Of a stretch of DNA of 64,000 nt, positions 16,454 through 24,270 are shown piece by piece. The notes beneath the pieces were generated by a model. That model worked only from the letters and a program-made list of their open reading frames with translations, was not told where the DNA came from and did not search any database. Numbering within the stretch: the stretch's first letter is position 1; each line of letters starts with the position of its first letter. The DNA comes from DAOMFB01 sp963801475. GTDB lineage: Bacteria; Acidobacteriota; Thermoanaerobaculia; UBA5066. The DNA is taken from assembly GCA_963801475.1 (NCBI GenBank), contig CAWDEX010000001.1, positions 1,612,001 to 1,676,000 of the forward strand. Direction: 5' to 3'. Position numbers and translations under genes: made by a program.

Positions 16454-17319
16454 CGGGAGGGCGCGGCCGGATCGGTCTGGTCGGCGGGTCGGGGCTCTAC
16501 GAGCTCCCGGGCCTCGCGACGACGAGCGAGGTGAGGCTGGAGACGCCGTTCGGCGAGCCCTCGGATGTCTACCTGGTCGGGGACCTCTCCGGCGTGCCGG
16601 TCGCCTTCCTCGCCCGTCACGGACGGCAGCACCGGATCCTCCCGTCGGAGATCAACTTCCGGGCGAACGTCTGGGGCTTCAAGGAGCTCGGCTGCGACGC
16701 CCTTCTCTCGGCCTCCGCGTGCGGCTCGATGAAGGAGGCGTACCGGCCGACCGATCTCGTCCTGCCGGACCAGTTCATCGACCGGACGCACCGGCGCGTG
16801 GCGACCTTCTTCGGCGAGGGGTGCGTGGCGCACGTCTCCCTGGCGCACCCGGTCTGTCCGCACCTTCTCGAGACGCTCGACCGGACGGCCCGGGAGCGGG
16901 GCGCCCGCGTCCACACCGGAGGGACCTACCTCGGGATGGAAGGGCCGCAGTTTTCGACCCGGGCGGAGTCGTTCCTCTATCGCTCCTGGGGCGTGGACGT
17001 CATCGGCATGACGAACGTGCAGGAGGCGCGGCTCTGCCGTGAAGCGGAGATCTGCTACGCCACGATGGCCCTCGTGACGGACTTCGACTGCTGGCACGAG
17101 GAAGAACAGGCCGTGTCCGTCGAAGCCATCCTCGACGTCCTCCGGGCGAACGCGGCGACGGCCAACGCGGTTCTCGCCGGGGCGGTGATCCGGATCGACG
17201 CGGGGCGGCGCTGCGCCTGCCGCCAGGCGCTCCGGTGCGCCGTTCTGACCCGTCGCGAGGACGTCCCGGAGCCGACGCGAAAGCGCCTGTCGCTCCTGAT
17301 GGAGACGTACTGGAAATGA
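16450..17319 (+). CDS. mtnP: S-methyl-5'-thioadenosine phosphorylase
   Basis: Purine nucleoside phosphorylase superfamily enzyme (289 residues) that splits 5'-methylthioadenosine, a by-product of polyamine and other SAM chemistry, into adenine and methylthioribose-1-phosphate. MTAP-type motifs are clear: GLVGGSGLYELPG (phosphate loop), RHGRQHRILPSEINFRANVW, GGTYLGMEGPQFSTRAES, GMTNVQEARLCREAEICYA and LVTDFDCWHEE with the purine-site Asp. The C-terminal Cys-rich RCACRQALRCAV is common in this branch. The ATG overlaps the preceding stop (ATGA). The next gene is a PfkB kinase that may handle adenosine, pointing to a purine/thioadenosine salvage pair. Confidence 0.93.
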   Translation: MTGGRGRIGLVGGSGLYELPGLATTSEVRLETPFGEPSDVYLVGDLSGVPVAFLARHGRQHRILPSEINFRANVWGFKELGCDALLSASACGSMKEAYRPTDLVLPDQFIDRTHRRVATFFGEGCVAHVSLAHPVCPHLLETLDRTARERGARVHTGGTYLGMEGPQFSTRAESFLYRSWGVDVIGMTNVQEARLCREAEICYATMALVTDFDCWHEEEQAVSVEAILDVLRANAATANAVLAGAVIRIDAGRRCACRQALRCAVLTRREDVPEPTRKRLSLLMETYWK

Positions 17320-18326
17320 GGGCGGGACGGATCGCCGTCACCGGGTCCGTCGCGTACGACTACCTGATGACGTTTCCCGGGAGATTCCTCGACGTGGTCG
17401 TCCCCGACCGGATGCACCGCCTCTCCGTCTCCTTTCTCGTGGACGACATGCGGCGGGTGCGCGGGGGCGTCGCCCCGAACATCGCCTACAACCTGGCCCT
17501 TCTGGGCGAGACGCCGCTGGTGGTCGCCGCGGGGGGACGGGACGCGGCCGACTACCGCGCCTGGCTCGCGGAGGAGGGGGTGGACGTCTCGGGCTTCCGT
17601 GTCTTCGACGACGTCTTCACCGCCTCGTTCTTCGTCTCGACGGACCGCGAGCAGAACCAGCTCGCGACCTTCTACGCGGGAGCGATGGCGCGGGCGGGCG
17701 AGCTGCCGCTCCGCCTCTTCGACCCGGAGTCGATCGGCCTCGCCGTCGTCGCGCCGAACGACCCGGCTGCCATGGACGGCTACGCCCGGGAGTGCCGGGA
17801 GCTCGGGATCCCGTTTCTCTACGACCCGAGCCAGCAGGTGGCGCGGCTCTCGGCCGAGGACCTCCTGGCGGGCCTCGACGGAGCCTCCATCCTGATCGGG
17901 AACGAGTACGAGTTCGGGATCGTGGAGAAGAAGACGGGCCTCTCCGAGTCGGAGATCCTCTCCCGCGTCCCCGTGGTGATCGTCACGCGAGGGGAGGAGG
18001 GGTCCACGATCGCGCTCCGGGGCGGGACGCCCGAGGCGCCCGACGGCGCCGTAACCTACCGGATCCCGTCGGCCGAGCTCCGGAAGACGGCGCTGGACCC
18101 GACCGGCGTCGGGGACGCGTTCCGGGCCGGCCTCCTGGCGGCGCGGCGGAAGGGCCTCCCGTGGGAAGTGGCGGGGCGTGCGGGGAGCGTGGCCGCCGTT
18201 TTCGCCCTCGAGACGCTCGGGCCCCAGCCGAAGCGTTACGCCCGCGAGGCCTTCGTGGCCCGGTACGTCGAGAACTTCGGGAGCGACGGAATTCACGAGG
18301 GGATCCGCGCGTTCGCCCGCCCCTGA
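17316..18326 (+). CDS. PfkB-family carbohydrate/nucleoside kinase, adenosine kinase-like
   Basis: Ribokinase-fold kinase of 336 residues. The N-terminus RIAVTGSVAYDYLMTFPG and the GG motif region VRGGVAPNIAYNLALLG bind the substrate sugar. The C-terminal DPTGVGDAFRAG supplies the anion hole and the catalytic base Asp267. The long lid segment FLDVVVPDRMHRLSVSFLVDDM resembles bacterial adenosine kinase-like members. It overlaps mtnP by four bases (ATGA), which supports a role in adenosine or thio-nucleoside salvage, although ribose or fructose-type substrates are not excluded. ribH follows after 24 nt but has its own promoter. Confidence 0.87.
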   Translation: MRAGRIAVTGSVAYDYLMTFPGRFLDVVVPDRMHRLSVSFLVDDMRRVRGGVAPNIAYNLALLGETPLVVAAGGRDAADYRAWLAEEGVDVSGFRVFDDVFTASFFVSTDREQNQLATFYAGAMARAGELPLRLFDPESIGLAVVAPNDPAAMDGYARECRELGIPFLYDPSQQVARLSAEDLLAGLDGASILIGNEYEFGIVEKKTGLSESEILSRVPVVIVTRGEEGSTIALRGGTPEAPDGAVTYRIPSAELRKTALDPTGVGDAFRAGLLAARRKGLPWEVAGRAGSVAAVFALETLGPQPKRYAREAFVARYVENFGSDGIHEGIRAFARP

Positions 18327-18334
18327 GTCCCTGA

Positions 18335-18340
18335 TAGACT
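18335..18340 (+). promoter_or_regulatory. -10 element TAGACT for ribH
   Basis: TAGACT ends 10 nt before the ribH ATG at 18351; the intervening bases have no Shine-Dalgarno. A leaderless or nearly leaderless transcript is expected. Confidence 0.5.
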
Positions 18341-18350
18341 TCGTCGTCGC

Positions 18351-18842
18351 ATGTCGTCCACCATCGAAGGAAACCTCACCGCCAAGGGCCGCCGGTTCGG
18401 CCTCGTCGCCGCCCGGACGAACGATCTCGTCGTCGGCCGCCTTCTCGAGGGGGCGCTCGACGCGCTGCGCCGCCACGGGGCCTCTGACGAGGATCTCGTC
18501 GTCGTCCGGACTCCCGGGGCGTGGGAGATTCCGCTCGCGCTCCGGGACCTCGCTCGCGTCGGGCGCTTCGACGCCCTCATCGCCCTCGGTGCCGTCCTCC
18601 GGGGCGGAACCCCGCACTTCGACTACGTCGCCGGGGAGGTCTCGAAAGGAGTCTTCCAGGTCTCCCTCGAGGTGGACCTCCCGGTTGCGCTCGGCGTCCT
18701 CACGTGCGACACGCTCGAGCAGGCGCTGGAGCGCTCGGGAGCCAAGGGGGGGAACAAGGGCTTCGAGGCGGCCATGGCCGCCATCGAGTCGGCCGATCTC
18801 CGGGCGCGGCTGAAAGGCTCGACGGGCCGGAAGGGCCAGTAG
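18351..18842 (+). CDS. ribH: 6,7-dimethyl-8-ribityllumazine synthase
   Basis: Penultimate enzyme of riboflavin synthesis (163 residues); it condenses 5-amino-6-ribitylaminouracil with dihydroxybutanone phosphate and usually forms 60-mer or pentamer shells. Characteristic segments are GRRFGLVAARTNDLV, RTPGAWEIPLALRDL, LGAVLRGGTPHFDYVAGEVSKG (in parts, with the proton-transfer His) and FGVLT-like ALGVLTCDTLEQA. It is followed after 16 nt by nusB, a very common bacterial neighbourhood. No FMN riboswitch is visible upstream. Confidence 0.95.
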   Translation: MSSTIEGNLTAKGRRFGLVAARTNDLVVGRLLEGALDALRRHGASDEDLVVVRTPGAWEIPLALRDLARVGRFDALIALGAVLRGGTPHFDYVAGEVSKGVFQVSLEVDLPVALGVLTCDTLEQALERSGAKGGNKGFEAAMAAIESADLRARLKGSTGRKGQ

Positions 18843-18858
18843 GCCGGCCGGGCGATCC

Positions 18859-20118
18859 ATGAGCGGTCGCCGCCGGAAGGCCCGGGAGCTGGCCCTCCAG
18901 CTCCTCTACCAGAACGACCTCGCGGCGACGCCGCCCGAGGAGATGTTCCGCCGGACCGAGGAGTTCCTGATCGCACGCCCGGAGGTGCAGGAGTACGCGG
19001 CGCGCCTCATCGTCGGGACGCTCTCCCGGCGCGAGGAGCTGGACGAGAAGCTCTCGGAGCGGTCGGAGCACTGGCGCCTCGGCCGGATGCCGGCCGTGGA
19101 CCGGAATCTCCTCCGGCTCGCCCTCTACGAGCTCCTGTTCGAGCCCGAGACCCCCGCGGCCGTCGTGATCAACGAGGCCGTCGAGATCGCGAAGAAGTTC
19201 TCCACCCCCTCTTCCGGCTCCTTCGTCAACGGCGTCCTCGACGGGATCCGCCGGGCCCAGGCCTCGGTCCGGGGCGGAGGGCGTGCCCTCTCCATCGCGC
19301 TCGCCGTCCTTCTCGCGGCCGGCTCGTCCTTCGCCTCGCCGCCCTCCGACGGGCGGGAGGAGATGCGCTATGCGCTCTCCGGTCCGGCGCCGTGGCGGCA
19401 GGTTCGTGCCGTGGAGGCGCCGGGCTATCGCATCGTCCTGTCGTCGCGGGACGGCAGGACCCTGCTGGCGACCGTGGAGACCGACGCCAGCCCGCTCGCG
19501 GACACGGCCGCCTTCCCGCTGAAGCCGGCCGCGATTCCGGCCCCCGTTCGGGCGGTGCTCGAGGCGCCCCGGCCAGCCGATCCGGAAGCCGAGACCCTCG
19601 CGAAGCGCCTCACGGCCGACTGCCGGTCGGCGCTGGAGGCCGTCGAGCGGGTGATCGGCTACACGGCGTCCGAGATCCGGTACGTGCTTCCGGGACCCGG
19701 CCCCGAGACCGCCGCGGCGACCCGGCGCTCCGGTCGCGGCTCCTGCGTCGGCCGCTCGCTCCTCGCCGAGGACCTTCTGGTCCGCGCGGGCATTCCGGCG
19801 CGGCAGGTTTCCGGAGTCCTGATCGCGTTCCGGCCGGAAGAGCTGTCGCCGGATTCGCGCGCGGCGTGGAACGAAGGGCTCGGCGGGGTTCGCCATCGGT
19901 GGATCGAAGCGTGGGTGCCCGGCCTCGGATGGATCCCGTCCGATCCGGGAGGTCTCGCGAACCGCCTCACCGTCCGTCATCTTGCCCTCGATGAGCCGCC
20001 CGGCCGGCGCTTCGGCGTGCGCCCCCTCCTCTCGGAGGAAGAGGCCGCCCGACCGCCGCTGCCCGCGGCGGAAAAGGGGAGCCTCCTGGCGCGTCCCCGG
20101 AGCGCAGCGGTCCGCTGA
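18859..20118 (+). CDS. nusB: NusB fused in frame to a signal-peptide-like segment and a transglutaminase-like domain
   Basis: One continuous 419-codon frame. Residues 1-132 are a full-length NusB antitermination factor (RKARELALQLLYQND, MPAVDRNLLRLALYELLF, VVINEAVEIAKKFS, FVNGVLDGIRR). Residues 133-160 form a textbook secretion or membrane segment: Arg-rich, then ALSIALAVLLAAGSSFAS. Residues about 165-419 are a transglutaminase-like (papain-fold) domain with the triad Cys296 (GRGSCVGRS), His346 (GVRHRWIEAW) and Asp362 (WIPSDPGG). No in-frame ATG, GTG or TTG lies at the junction (near 19255), and no stop. Either this is a genuine membrane-tethered fusion, or the second part is a separate exported protein started from a rare codon, or a sequencing error hides a stop/start pair. 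NusB function itself (boxA RNA binding with NusE) is confidently assigned. Confidence 0.85.
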   Translation: MSGRRRKARELALQLLYQNDLAATPPEEMFRRTEEFLIARPEVQEYAARLIVGTLSRREELDEKLSERSEHWRLGRMPAVDRNLLRLALYELLFEPETPAAVVINEAVEIAKKFSTPSSGSFVNGVLDGIRRAQASVRGGGRALSIALAVLLAAGSSFASPPSDGREEMRYALSGPAPWRQVRAVEAPGYRIVLSSRDGRTLLATVETDASPLADTAAFPLKPAAIPAPVRAVLEAPRPADPEAETLAKRLTADCRSALEAVERVIGYTASEIRYVLPGPGPETAAATRRSGRGSCVGRSLLAEDLLVRAGIPARQVSGVLIAFRPEELSPDSRAAWNEGLGGVRHRWIEAWVPGLGWIPSDPGGLANRLTVRHLALDEPPGRRFGVRPLLSEEEAARPPLPAAEKGSLLARPRSAAVR

Positions 20119-20137
20119 TCCCGCTCTCCACTTCGTC

Positions 20138-20143
20138 TACACT
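20138..20143 (+). promoter_or_regulatory. -10 element TACACT for leuS
   Basis: TACACT ends 10 nt before the leuS ATG at 20154. CTGATC at 20115-20120 is a weak -35 candidate with a 17-nt spacer. No Shine-Dalgarno and no T-box leader are present. Confidence 0.55.
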
Positions 20144-20153
20144 CGCGCCTCGC

Positions 20154-22625
20154 ATGAGCCGCAGCGAAGAGATCCTCGCGATCGAGAGGAAATGGCAGGA
20201 GCGGTGGGCGGCGGACCGGGTCGCCTACCTCGACACGGCGGACCCGAAGCAGTCGGGAACCTACCTCCTCGTCATGCTCCCGTACCCGTCCGGGGACCGC
20301 CTCCACGTCGGGCACGCCCGGACGTACTTTCTGACGGACGCGCTCTACCGCTATCTCCGCCAGAACGGCCGGACGGTCTTCAACCCGATGGGCTGGGACG
20401 CGTTCGGTCTTCCCGCGGAGAACTACGCCATCCAGCGGGGCATCCATCCCCGGACCTCCACGCTCGCGAACATCGCGGCGATGAAGGAGCAGTTCCTGTC
20501 GTGGGGGGTCCTCTACGACTGGACGAAAGAGGTCACGACCTGCGAGCCCGGGTACTACCGGTGGAACCAGTGGCTCTTCCTGAAGATGCTCGAGCGGGGG
20601 CTCGCCGTCCGGAAGAAGGCGCCGGTGAACTGGTGCCCCTCGTGCCTGACGGTCCTCGCGAACGAGCAGGCCGAGGGGGGGGTCTGCGAGCGGTGCAAGA
20701 CGCCGGTCGTCCAGAAGGAGCTCGAGCAGTGGTTCTTCCGGATCACGGACTACGCCGATTCGCTCCTCGAGGGGCTCGACCAGCTGGACAAGTGGCCCGA
20801 GAAGGTCCGGACCATGCAGCGGAACTGGATCGGGAGGTCGGTCGGGGCCGATCTGGACTTCGAGATCCCGTCGCTCGGGGAGAAGATCCGCGTCTTCACG
20901 ACGCGGCCCGACACGGTCTTCGGCGCGACGGCCCTGATCCTCGCGCCCGAGCACCCCATGGTGCCGCGGCTCCTCGAGGGGCATCCGAAGAGAACCGAGC
21001 TGGAAGCCTGGGTCACCTCGGTCCGGAATCAGCAGCGCATCGACCGGGAGGCGGAGGGGGCCGACAAGGACGGGCGCGACACGGGCCGGACGGCCGTCAA
21101 CCCCTTCACGGGAGAGACGATCCCCATCTGGCTCGCGAACTTCGTCCTCGCCGAGTACGGGACGGGCGCGATCATGGCCGTTCCGGCGCATGACACGCGC
21201 GACTTCGAATTCGCGACGAAGTACGGCCTGACGATCCGCGAGGTGATCCGGCGTCCGGCTGGAGCCGACGCCGCCGAGGCGTGCTGGACCGGCGAGGGGA
21301 CGCTGGCGGCCTCCGGGCCGTTCACGGGCCTCCCGTCCGGAAAGGGGCGAGAGGCGATTGCGGCGGAGGCCGAGACGCGGGGCCTCGGCGGCGCCCGCGC
21401 CCGATACCGGCTTCGCGACTGGCTGATCTCCCGCCAGCGCTACTGGGGGACCCCGATCCCGATGGTGTGGTGCGACGCCTGCCGCTGGGTTCCCGTCCCC
21501 GAGAAGGACCTTCCCGTGGTCCTCCCGCCCGACGCGCCGTTCACCGGCCAGGGGGGAAACCCGCTGACGAAGGTGGAGTCCTTCGTGAACACGACCTGCC
21601 CCTCGTGCGGCAGGCCGGCGCGCCGCGAAACGGACACGATGGACACCTTCGTCGACTCGTCGTGGTATTTCCTCCGGTACCTGGATCCGAAGAACGACGA
21701 GGCCCCGTTCGACCGGGCCATCGCGGCGCGCTGGGCTCCCGTGACGCAGTACATCGGAGGGATCGAGCACGCGATCCTCCACCTTCTCTACGCCCGCTTC
21801 TTCGCGCGCGTCATGAAGGACCTCGGTCTCGTGTCGTTCGAGGAGCCCTTCTCGGCCCTCTTCAACCAGGGGATGATCACGCGCCTCTCCCCGTCGGGAC
21901 GGGTCGAGAAGATGTCGAAGTCGCGTGGCAACGCGGTGTCGCTCGACCCGCTGATCGCGGAGAAGGGCTCCGACGCGGTCCGGGCGTTCGTCCTCTTCCT
22001 CGGCCCGGCCGAGAAGGAAGCCGAGTGGAGCGACGACGGCATCGCGGGCGTCGAGCGCTTTCTCGTCCGCGTCCGGACGGCCGTCGAGAAGTTCGCCGGC
22101 TCCGGCGCCGACCCCAGGGGAGCGCCGAAGGCGGCCGACACGCCGGCCGCGCGGGCGCGGCACATGGCCGTCCGTCGGGTGACGGACGACTTCGAGGCCT
22201 TCTCGTTCCACACGGCCGTGGCGCGCCTGATGGAGTTCTCGCGGCAGGTGGCCGACCTCGTGAGCGACCCGGCGGCCGATCCGGGGGAGGTGGCCGTCTC
22301 CGTCCGGTCGCTTCTCCGTCTCGCGCATCCCGTGGCGCCTCACCTCACGGAGGAGCTGCATCAGCGCCTCGGCTTCACCGCGAGCCTCCTTCACGCCGGC
22401 TGGCCCGCCTACGATCCGGCGCTGGCCGTCGAAGAGCTGGCGACGGTCGTCATCCAGGTGGCCGGAAAGGTGCGCGGCCAGGTGCACGTCGCCCGCGGCA
22501 CGGGGGAGTCCGACGTCGTCGCGGCCGCGGAGCGCGATCCGGCCATCGCGAAGTGGCTCGAGGGGAAGTCGCGCGTGAAGACGGTCTACGTTCCCGACCG
22601 CCTGCTGAACCTCGTGGTCCGGTGA
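20154..22625 (+). CDS. leuS: Leucyl-tRNA synthetase
   Basis: Class I synthetase charging tRNA-Leu, 823 residues, close to the usual bacterial length. The HIGH box appears as HVGH in MLPYPSGDRLHVGHARTY, the KMSKS loop as KMSKSRGN (about residue 586). The editing domain contains FTTRPDTVFGAT and NPFTGETIPIW, and zinc-ribbon Cys pairs occur in the ZN-1/CP regions (CPSCLTV, CERCKTP, CPSCGRP). TMDTFVDSSWYFLRY is the LeuRS-specific segment. The stop overlaps the lptE start by four bases; leuS-lptE adjacency is also found in E. coli. Confidence 0.97.
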   Translation: MSRSEEILAIERKWQERWAADRVAYLDTADPKQSGTYLLVMLPYPSGDRLHVGHARTYFLTDALYRYLRQNGRTVFNPMGWDAFGLPAENYAIQRGIHPRTSTLANIAAMKEQFLSWGVLYDWTKEVTTCEPGYYRWNQWLFLKMLERGLAVRKKAPVNWCPSCLTVLANEQAEGGVCERCKTPVVQKELEQWFFRITDYADSLLEGLDQLDKWPEKVRTMQRNWIGRSVGADLDFEIPSLGEKIRVFTTRPDTVFGATALILAPEHPMVPRLLEGHPKRTELEAWVTSVRNQQRIDREAEGADKDGRDTGRTAVNPFTGETIPIWLANFVLAEYGTGAIMAVPAHDTRDFEFATKYGLTIREVIRRPAGADAAEACWTGEGTLAASGPFTGLPSGKGREAIAAEAETRGLGGARARYRLRDWLISRQRYWGTPIPMVWCDACRWVPVPEKDLPVVLPPDAPFTGQGGNPLTKVESFVNTTCPSCGRPARRETDTMDTFVDSSWYFLRYLDPKNDEAPFDRAIAARWAPVTQYIGGIEHAILHLLYARFFARVMKDLGLVSFEEPFSALFNQGMITRLSPSGRVEKMSKSRGNAVSLDPLIAEKGSDAVRAFVLFLGPAEKEAEWSDDGIAGVERFLVRVRTAVEKFAGSGADPRGAPKAADTPAARARHMAVRRVTDDFEAFSFHTAVARLMEFSRQVADLVSDPAADPGEVAVSVRSLLRLAHPVAPHLTEELHQRLGFTASLLHAGWPAYDPALAVEELATVVIQVAGKVRGQVHVARGTGESDVVAAAERDPAIAKWLEGKSRVKTVYVPDRLLNLVVR

Positions 22626-23137
22626 GACGCCTCGCCGCCGTCGTCGCCGTCGCCGTGCTCCTCCCGGGGTGCGGCTACGGCCTCGTCGGGACCGGCAAGG
22701 GGACGCTCCCCGTGGAGATCCGGACCGTCTGGGTCCCGGCCTTCGTCAACGACACGCCGGTCGTCGGGATGGAGCAGCGGCTGACGACCGCCGTCCTGCG
22801 GGAGCTGGCGGCCCGGGGCCGCCTGAAACCCGCGCCGAGCCTCGACCAGGCGGACGCCCTTCTGGCCGGCCGGATCACCGGCTATTCGCTTCAGCCGGTC
22901 CGGTTCGACGCCCAGGGTCGGGCGCTCGAATACCAGGTGATGATCACGGCACGGCTCACCCTGACGGAACAGAAGTCCGGGAAGACCCTCTTCGACGACC
23001 CCGCGTTCCTCTTCCGGCAGCCCTACACCGTGCCCGTCACCGACTCGAGCTATTTCAATCCCGAGCTGCTCGCCATCGACCGGATGTCGCAGCCCTTCGC
23101 CCGAAGCGTCGTGTCGACGATCCTCGAGGGGTTCTAG
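22622..23137 (+). CDS. lptE: LPS-assembly lipoprotein LptE
   Basis: Outer-membrane lipoprotein (171 residues) expected to plug the LptD barrel and help insert lipopolysaccharide. The GTG at 22622 overlaps the leuS stop (GTGA) and begins VRRLAAVVAVAVLLPGCGYG, a type II signal with lipobox LPGC. The body has the family pattern: VRTVWVPAFVN-like opening, EQRLTTAVLRELAARGR, and the beta region ITARLTLTEQKSGKTLFDD. Identification rests mainly on the lipobox, length and the conserved position after leuS. In E. coli holA follows; here rpsT is met 30 nt later on the other strand. Confidence 0.85.
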   Translation: MRRLAAVVAVAVLLPGCGYGLVGTGKGTLPVEIRTVWVPAFVNDTPVVGMEQRLTTAVLRELAARGRLKPAPSLDQADALLAGRITGYSLQPVRFDAQGRALEYQVMITARLTLTEQKSGKTLFDDPAFLFRQPYTVPVTDSSYFNPELLAIDRMSQPFARSVVSTILEGF

Positions 23138-23167
23138 GACCGCCCGGCCCGCCGGAAGCGGCGAGCC

Positions 23168-23434
23168 TTACTTCTTCGCCGACTTCGCCGTCGCCCTGGT
23201 CACCCGGGACTTCAGGCGGGCGGCGGTGTTGCGGTGCAGGACGCCCTTCCGGACCGCCCGGTCGAGCTCGGAGACGACGTCCGTGAGCATCCCGGTCGCC
23301 TTCTCGGCTCCGGTGGCGGCTGCCTGGCGGATGTCGCGGACCGCGTGCCGGACCTGCGTGGCGACGGATCGGTTCCGGGCGCGGCGCCTGACGCTCTGGG
23401 CCGCGCGCTTCTTTGCCTGTTTCGTGTTGGCCAT
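23168..23434 (-). CDS. rpsT: 30S ribosomal protein S20
   Basis: Small basic ribosomal protein (88 residues) that binds 16S rRNA early in 30S assembly. The N-terminus MANTKQAKKRAAQSVRRRAR and the C-terminal RNTAARLKSRVTRA are typical of S20. The ATG at 23434 has AAGGAAGGA 3 nt upstream. A TAGAGT hexamer at 23475-23470 overlaps the cpoB stop codon and would give a leader of about 28 nt, so rpsT is probably expressed on its own. It is convergent with lptE across only 30 nt. Confidence 0.96.
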   Translation of the reverse strand: MANTKQAKKRAAQSVRRRARNRSVATQVRHAVRDIRQAAATGAEKATGMLTDVVSELDRAVRKGVLHRNTAARLKSRVTRATAKSAKK

Positions 23435-23469
23435 GCTTCCTTCCTTGTCTTCCTGAAGATGAAGTCCGG

Positions 23470-23475
23470 ACTCTA
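23470..23475 (-). promoter_or_regulatory. Candidate -10 (TAGAGT) for rpsT
   Basis: On the minus strand TAGAGT begins with the cpoB TAG stop codon and ends 35 nt before the rpsT ATG at 23434. Unlike many genes here, rpsT then has a normal leader with a Shine-Dalgarno. Confidence 0.4.
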
Positions 23476-24270
23476 ACGGACGTCGGCGCCCAGCGTGCGG
23501 AGCCGCTGGCGGGCGCTCTTCGCCTCGTCGGAGCGGGGGTACTCGTGGAGGACGAACTGGAGCTCGACGATGGCCTGCGCCTTCTCCCCCAGGTCGAGAT
23601 GGGCGAGACCCTTCTTCAGGTGGGCCGCGGGCGCCTTGTCGCTCTCGGGGAACTGCTTGAAGAGCCGCTCCCAGGCGGCGATCGCCTCGCGCGGCTTCTT
23701 CTGGGCGGCGTAGCACTCTCCGACCCAGTAGACGGCGTCGTCGGAGACCTCGGTCTTCGGGTACGTGTCGACGTACTCCTGGAATCCCTGCCGGGCGAGG
23801 TCGAACTGCCCGCGCTGGTAGTCGGCGGTGGCTTGCGCGAACAGGTCCGACGGGCTCGACCCCTTTCCCGCACCGGCGGGCGCGGGTGCGGCACCGGCCG
23901 CCAGTCCGGGCGTGGCGCCGCCGGCGCGTGCCTGCTGCTCGGCCAGCTGCTGGGAGACCTCGCGAAGGCGGCGGTTGACGTCCTCCAGCTTTCCGGCGAG
24001 GGCCTGCATGTCCCGGATCAGGTCGTCGAACTTGGTGCCGATCTCGGCGTTCGACCGCAGGAGAGCCGTCGACTGCTTCGCGAGGTTGTCGTTCAGCTTC
24101 TGAACCTCCTCGCGCGATGAGGCCTGGGCCGCAAGGGTGTCCACCTTCTTCTCCACGCCGGCGATCTGCCGTTGCAGCCGCTCGATGTCGCTGCCGCTCA
24201 CGCAGCCCGAGGCCAGAAGGGCCGCGGCCGCCGGGACCAGAACGGCGAGAGCGGGAAGGCGCCTCCTCAC
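23473..24270 (-). CDS. cpoB: Tol-Pal system TPR protein CpoB (YbgF), lipoprotein form
   Basis: Periplasmic TPR protein (265 residues) of the Tol-Pal operon, which in E. coli coordinates septal peptidoglycan synthesis with outer-membrane constriction. It begins with a GTG overlapping the pal stop (GTGA) and a lipobox ALLASGC, so it should be lipid-anchored, unlike E. coli CpoB. Residues about 25-110 are a coiled coil (IERLQRQIAGVEKKVDTLAA and heptad-like repeats), followed by an Ala/Gly/Pro linker. The C-terminal TPRs carry DLFAQATADYQRGQFDLA, YVDTYPKTEVSDDAVYWVGE and FKQFPESDKAPAAHLKKG. It is last of the tol operon. Confidence 0.92.
   Translation of the reverse strand: MRRRLPALAVLVPAAAALLASGCVSGSDIERLQRQIAGVEKKVDTLAAQASSREEVQKLNDNLAKQSTALLRSNAEIGTKFDDLIRDMQALAGKLEDVNRRLREVSQQLAEQQARAGGATPGLAAGAAPAPAGAGKGSSPSDLFAQATADYQRGQFDLARQGFQEYVDTYPKTEVSDDAVYWVGECYAAQKKPREAIAAWERLFKQFPESDKAPAAHLKKGLAHLDLGEKAQAIVELQFVLHEYPRSDEAKSARQRLRTLGADVR

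Noticed and set aside
18290..18350. FMN riboswitch before ribH
   Set aside because: The gap is 24 nt, far too short, and no RFN-element sequence is present.
19283..19522. A GTG with a GGGCGGAGGG in front at the NusB-transglutaminase junction
   Set aside because: The GTG is out of frame with the transglutaminase domain and encodes a Ser/Arg/Pro-rich shadow, so it does not supply the missing start.
19977..22487. 836-codon open frame opposite leuS
   Set aside because: Same shadow effect; no motifs, and leuS on the other strand is unambiguous.
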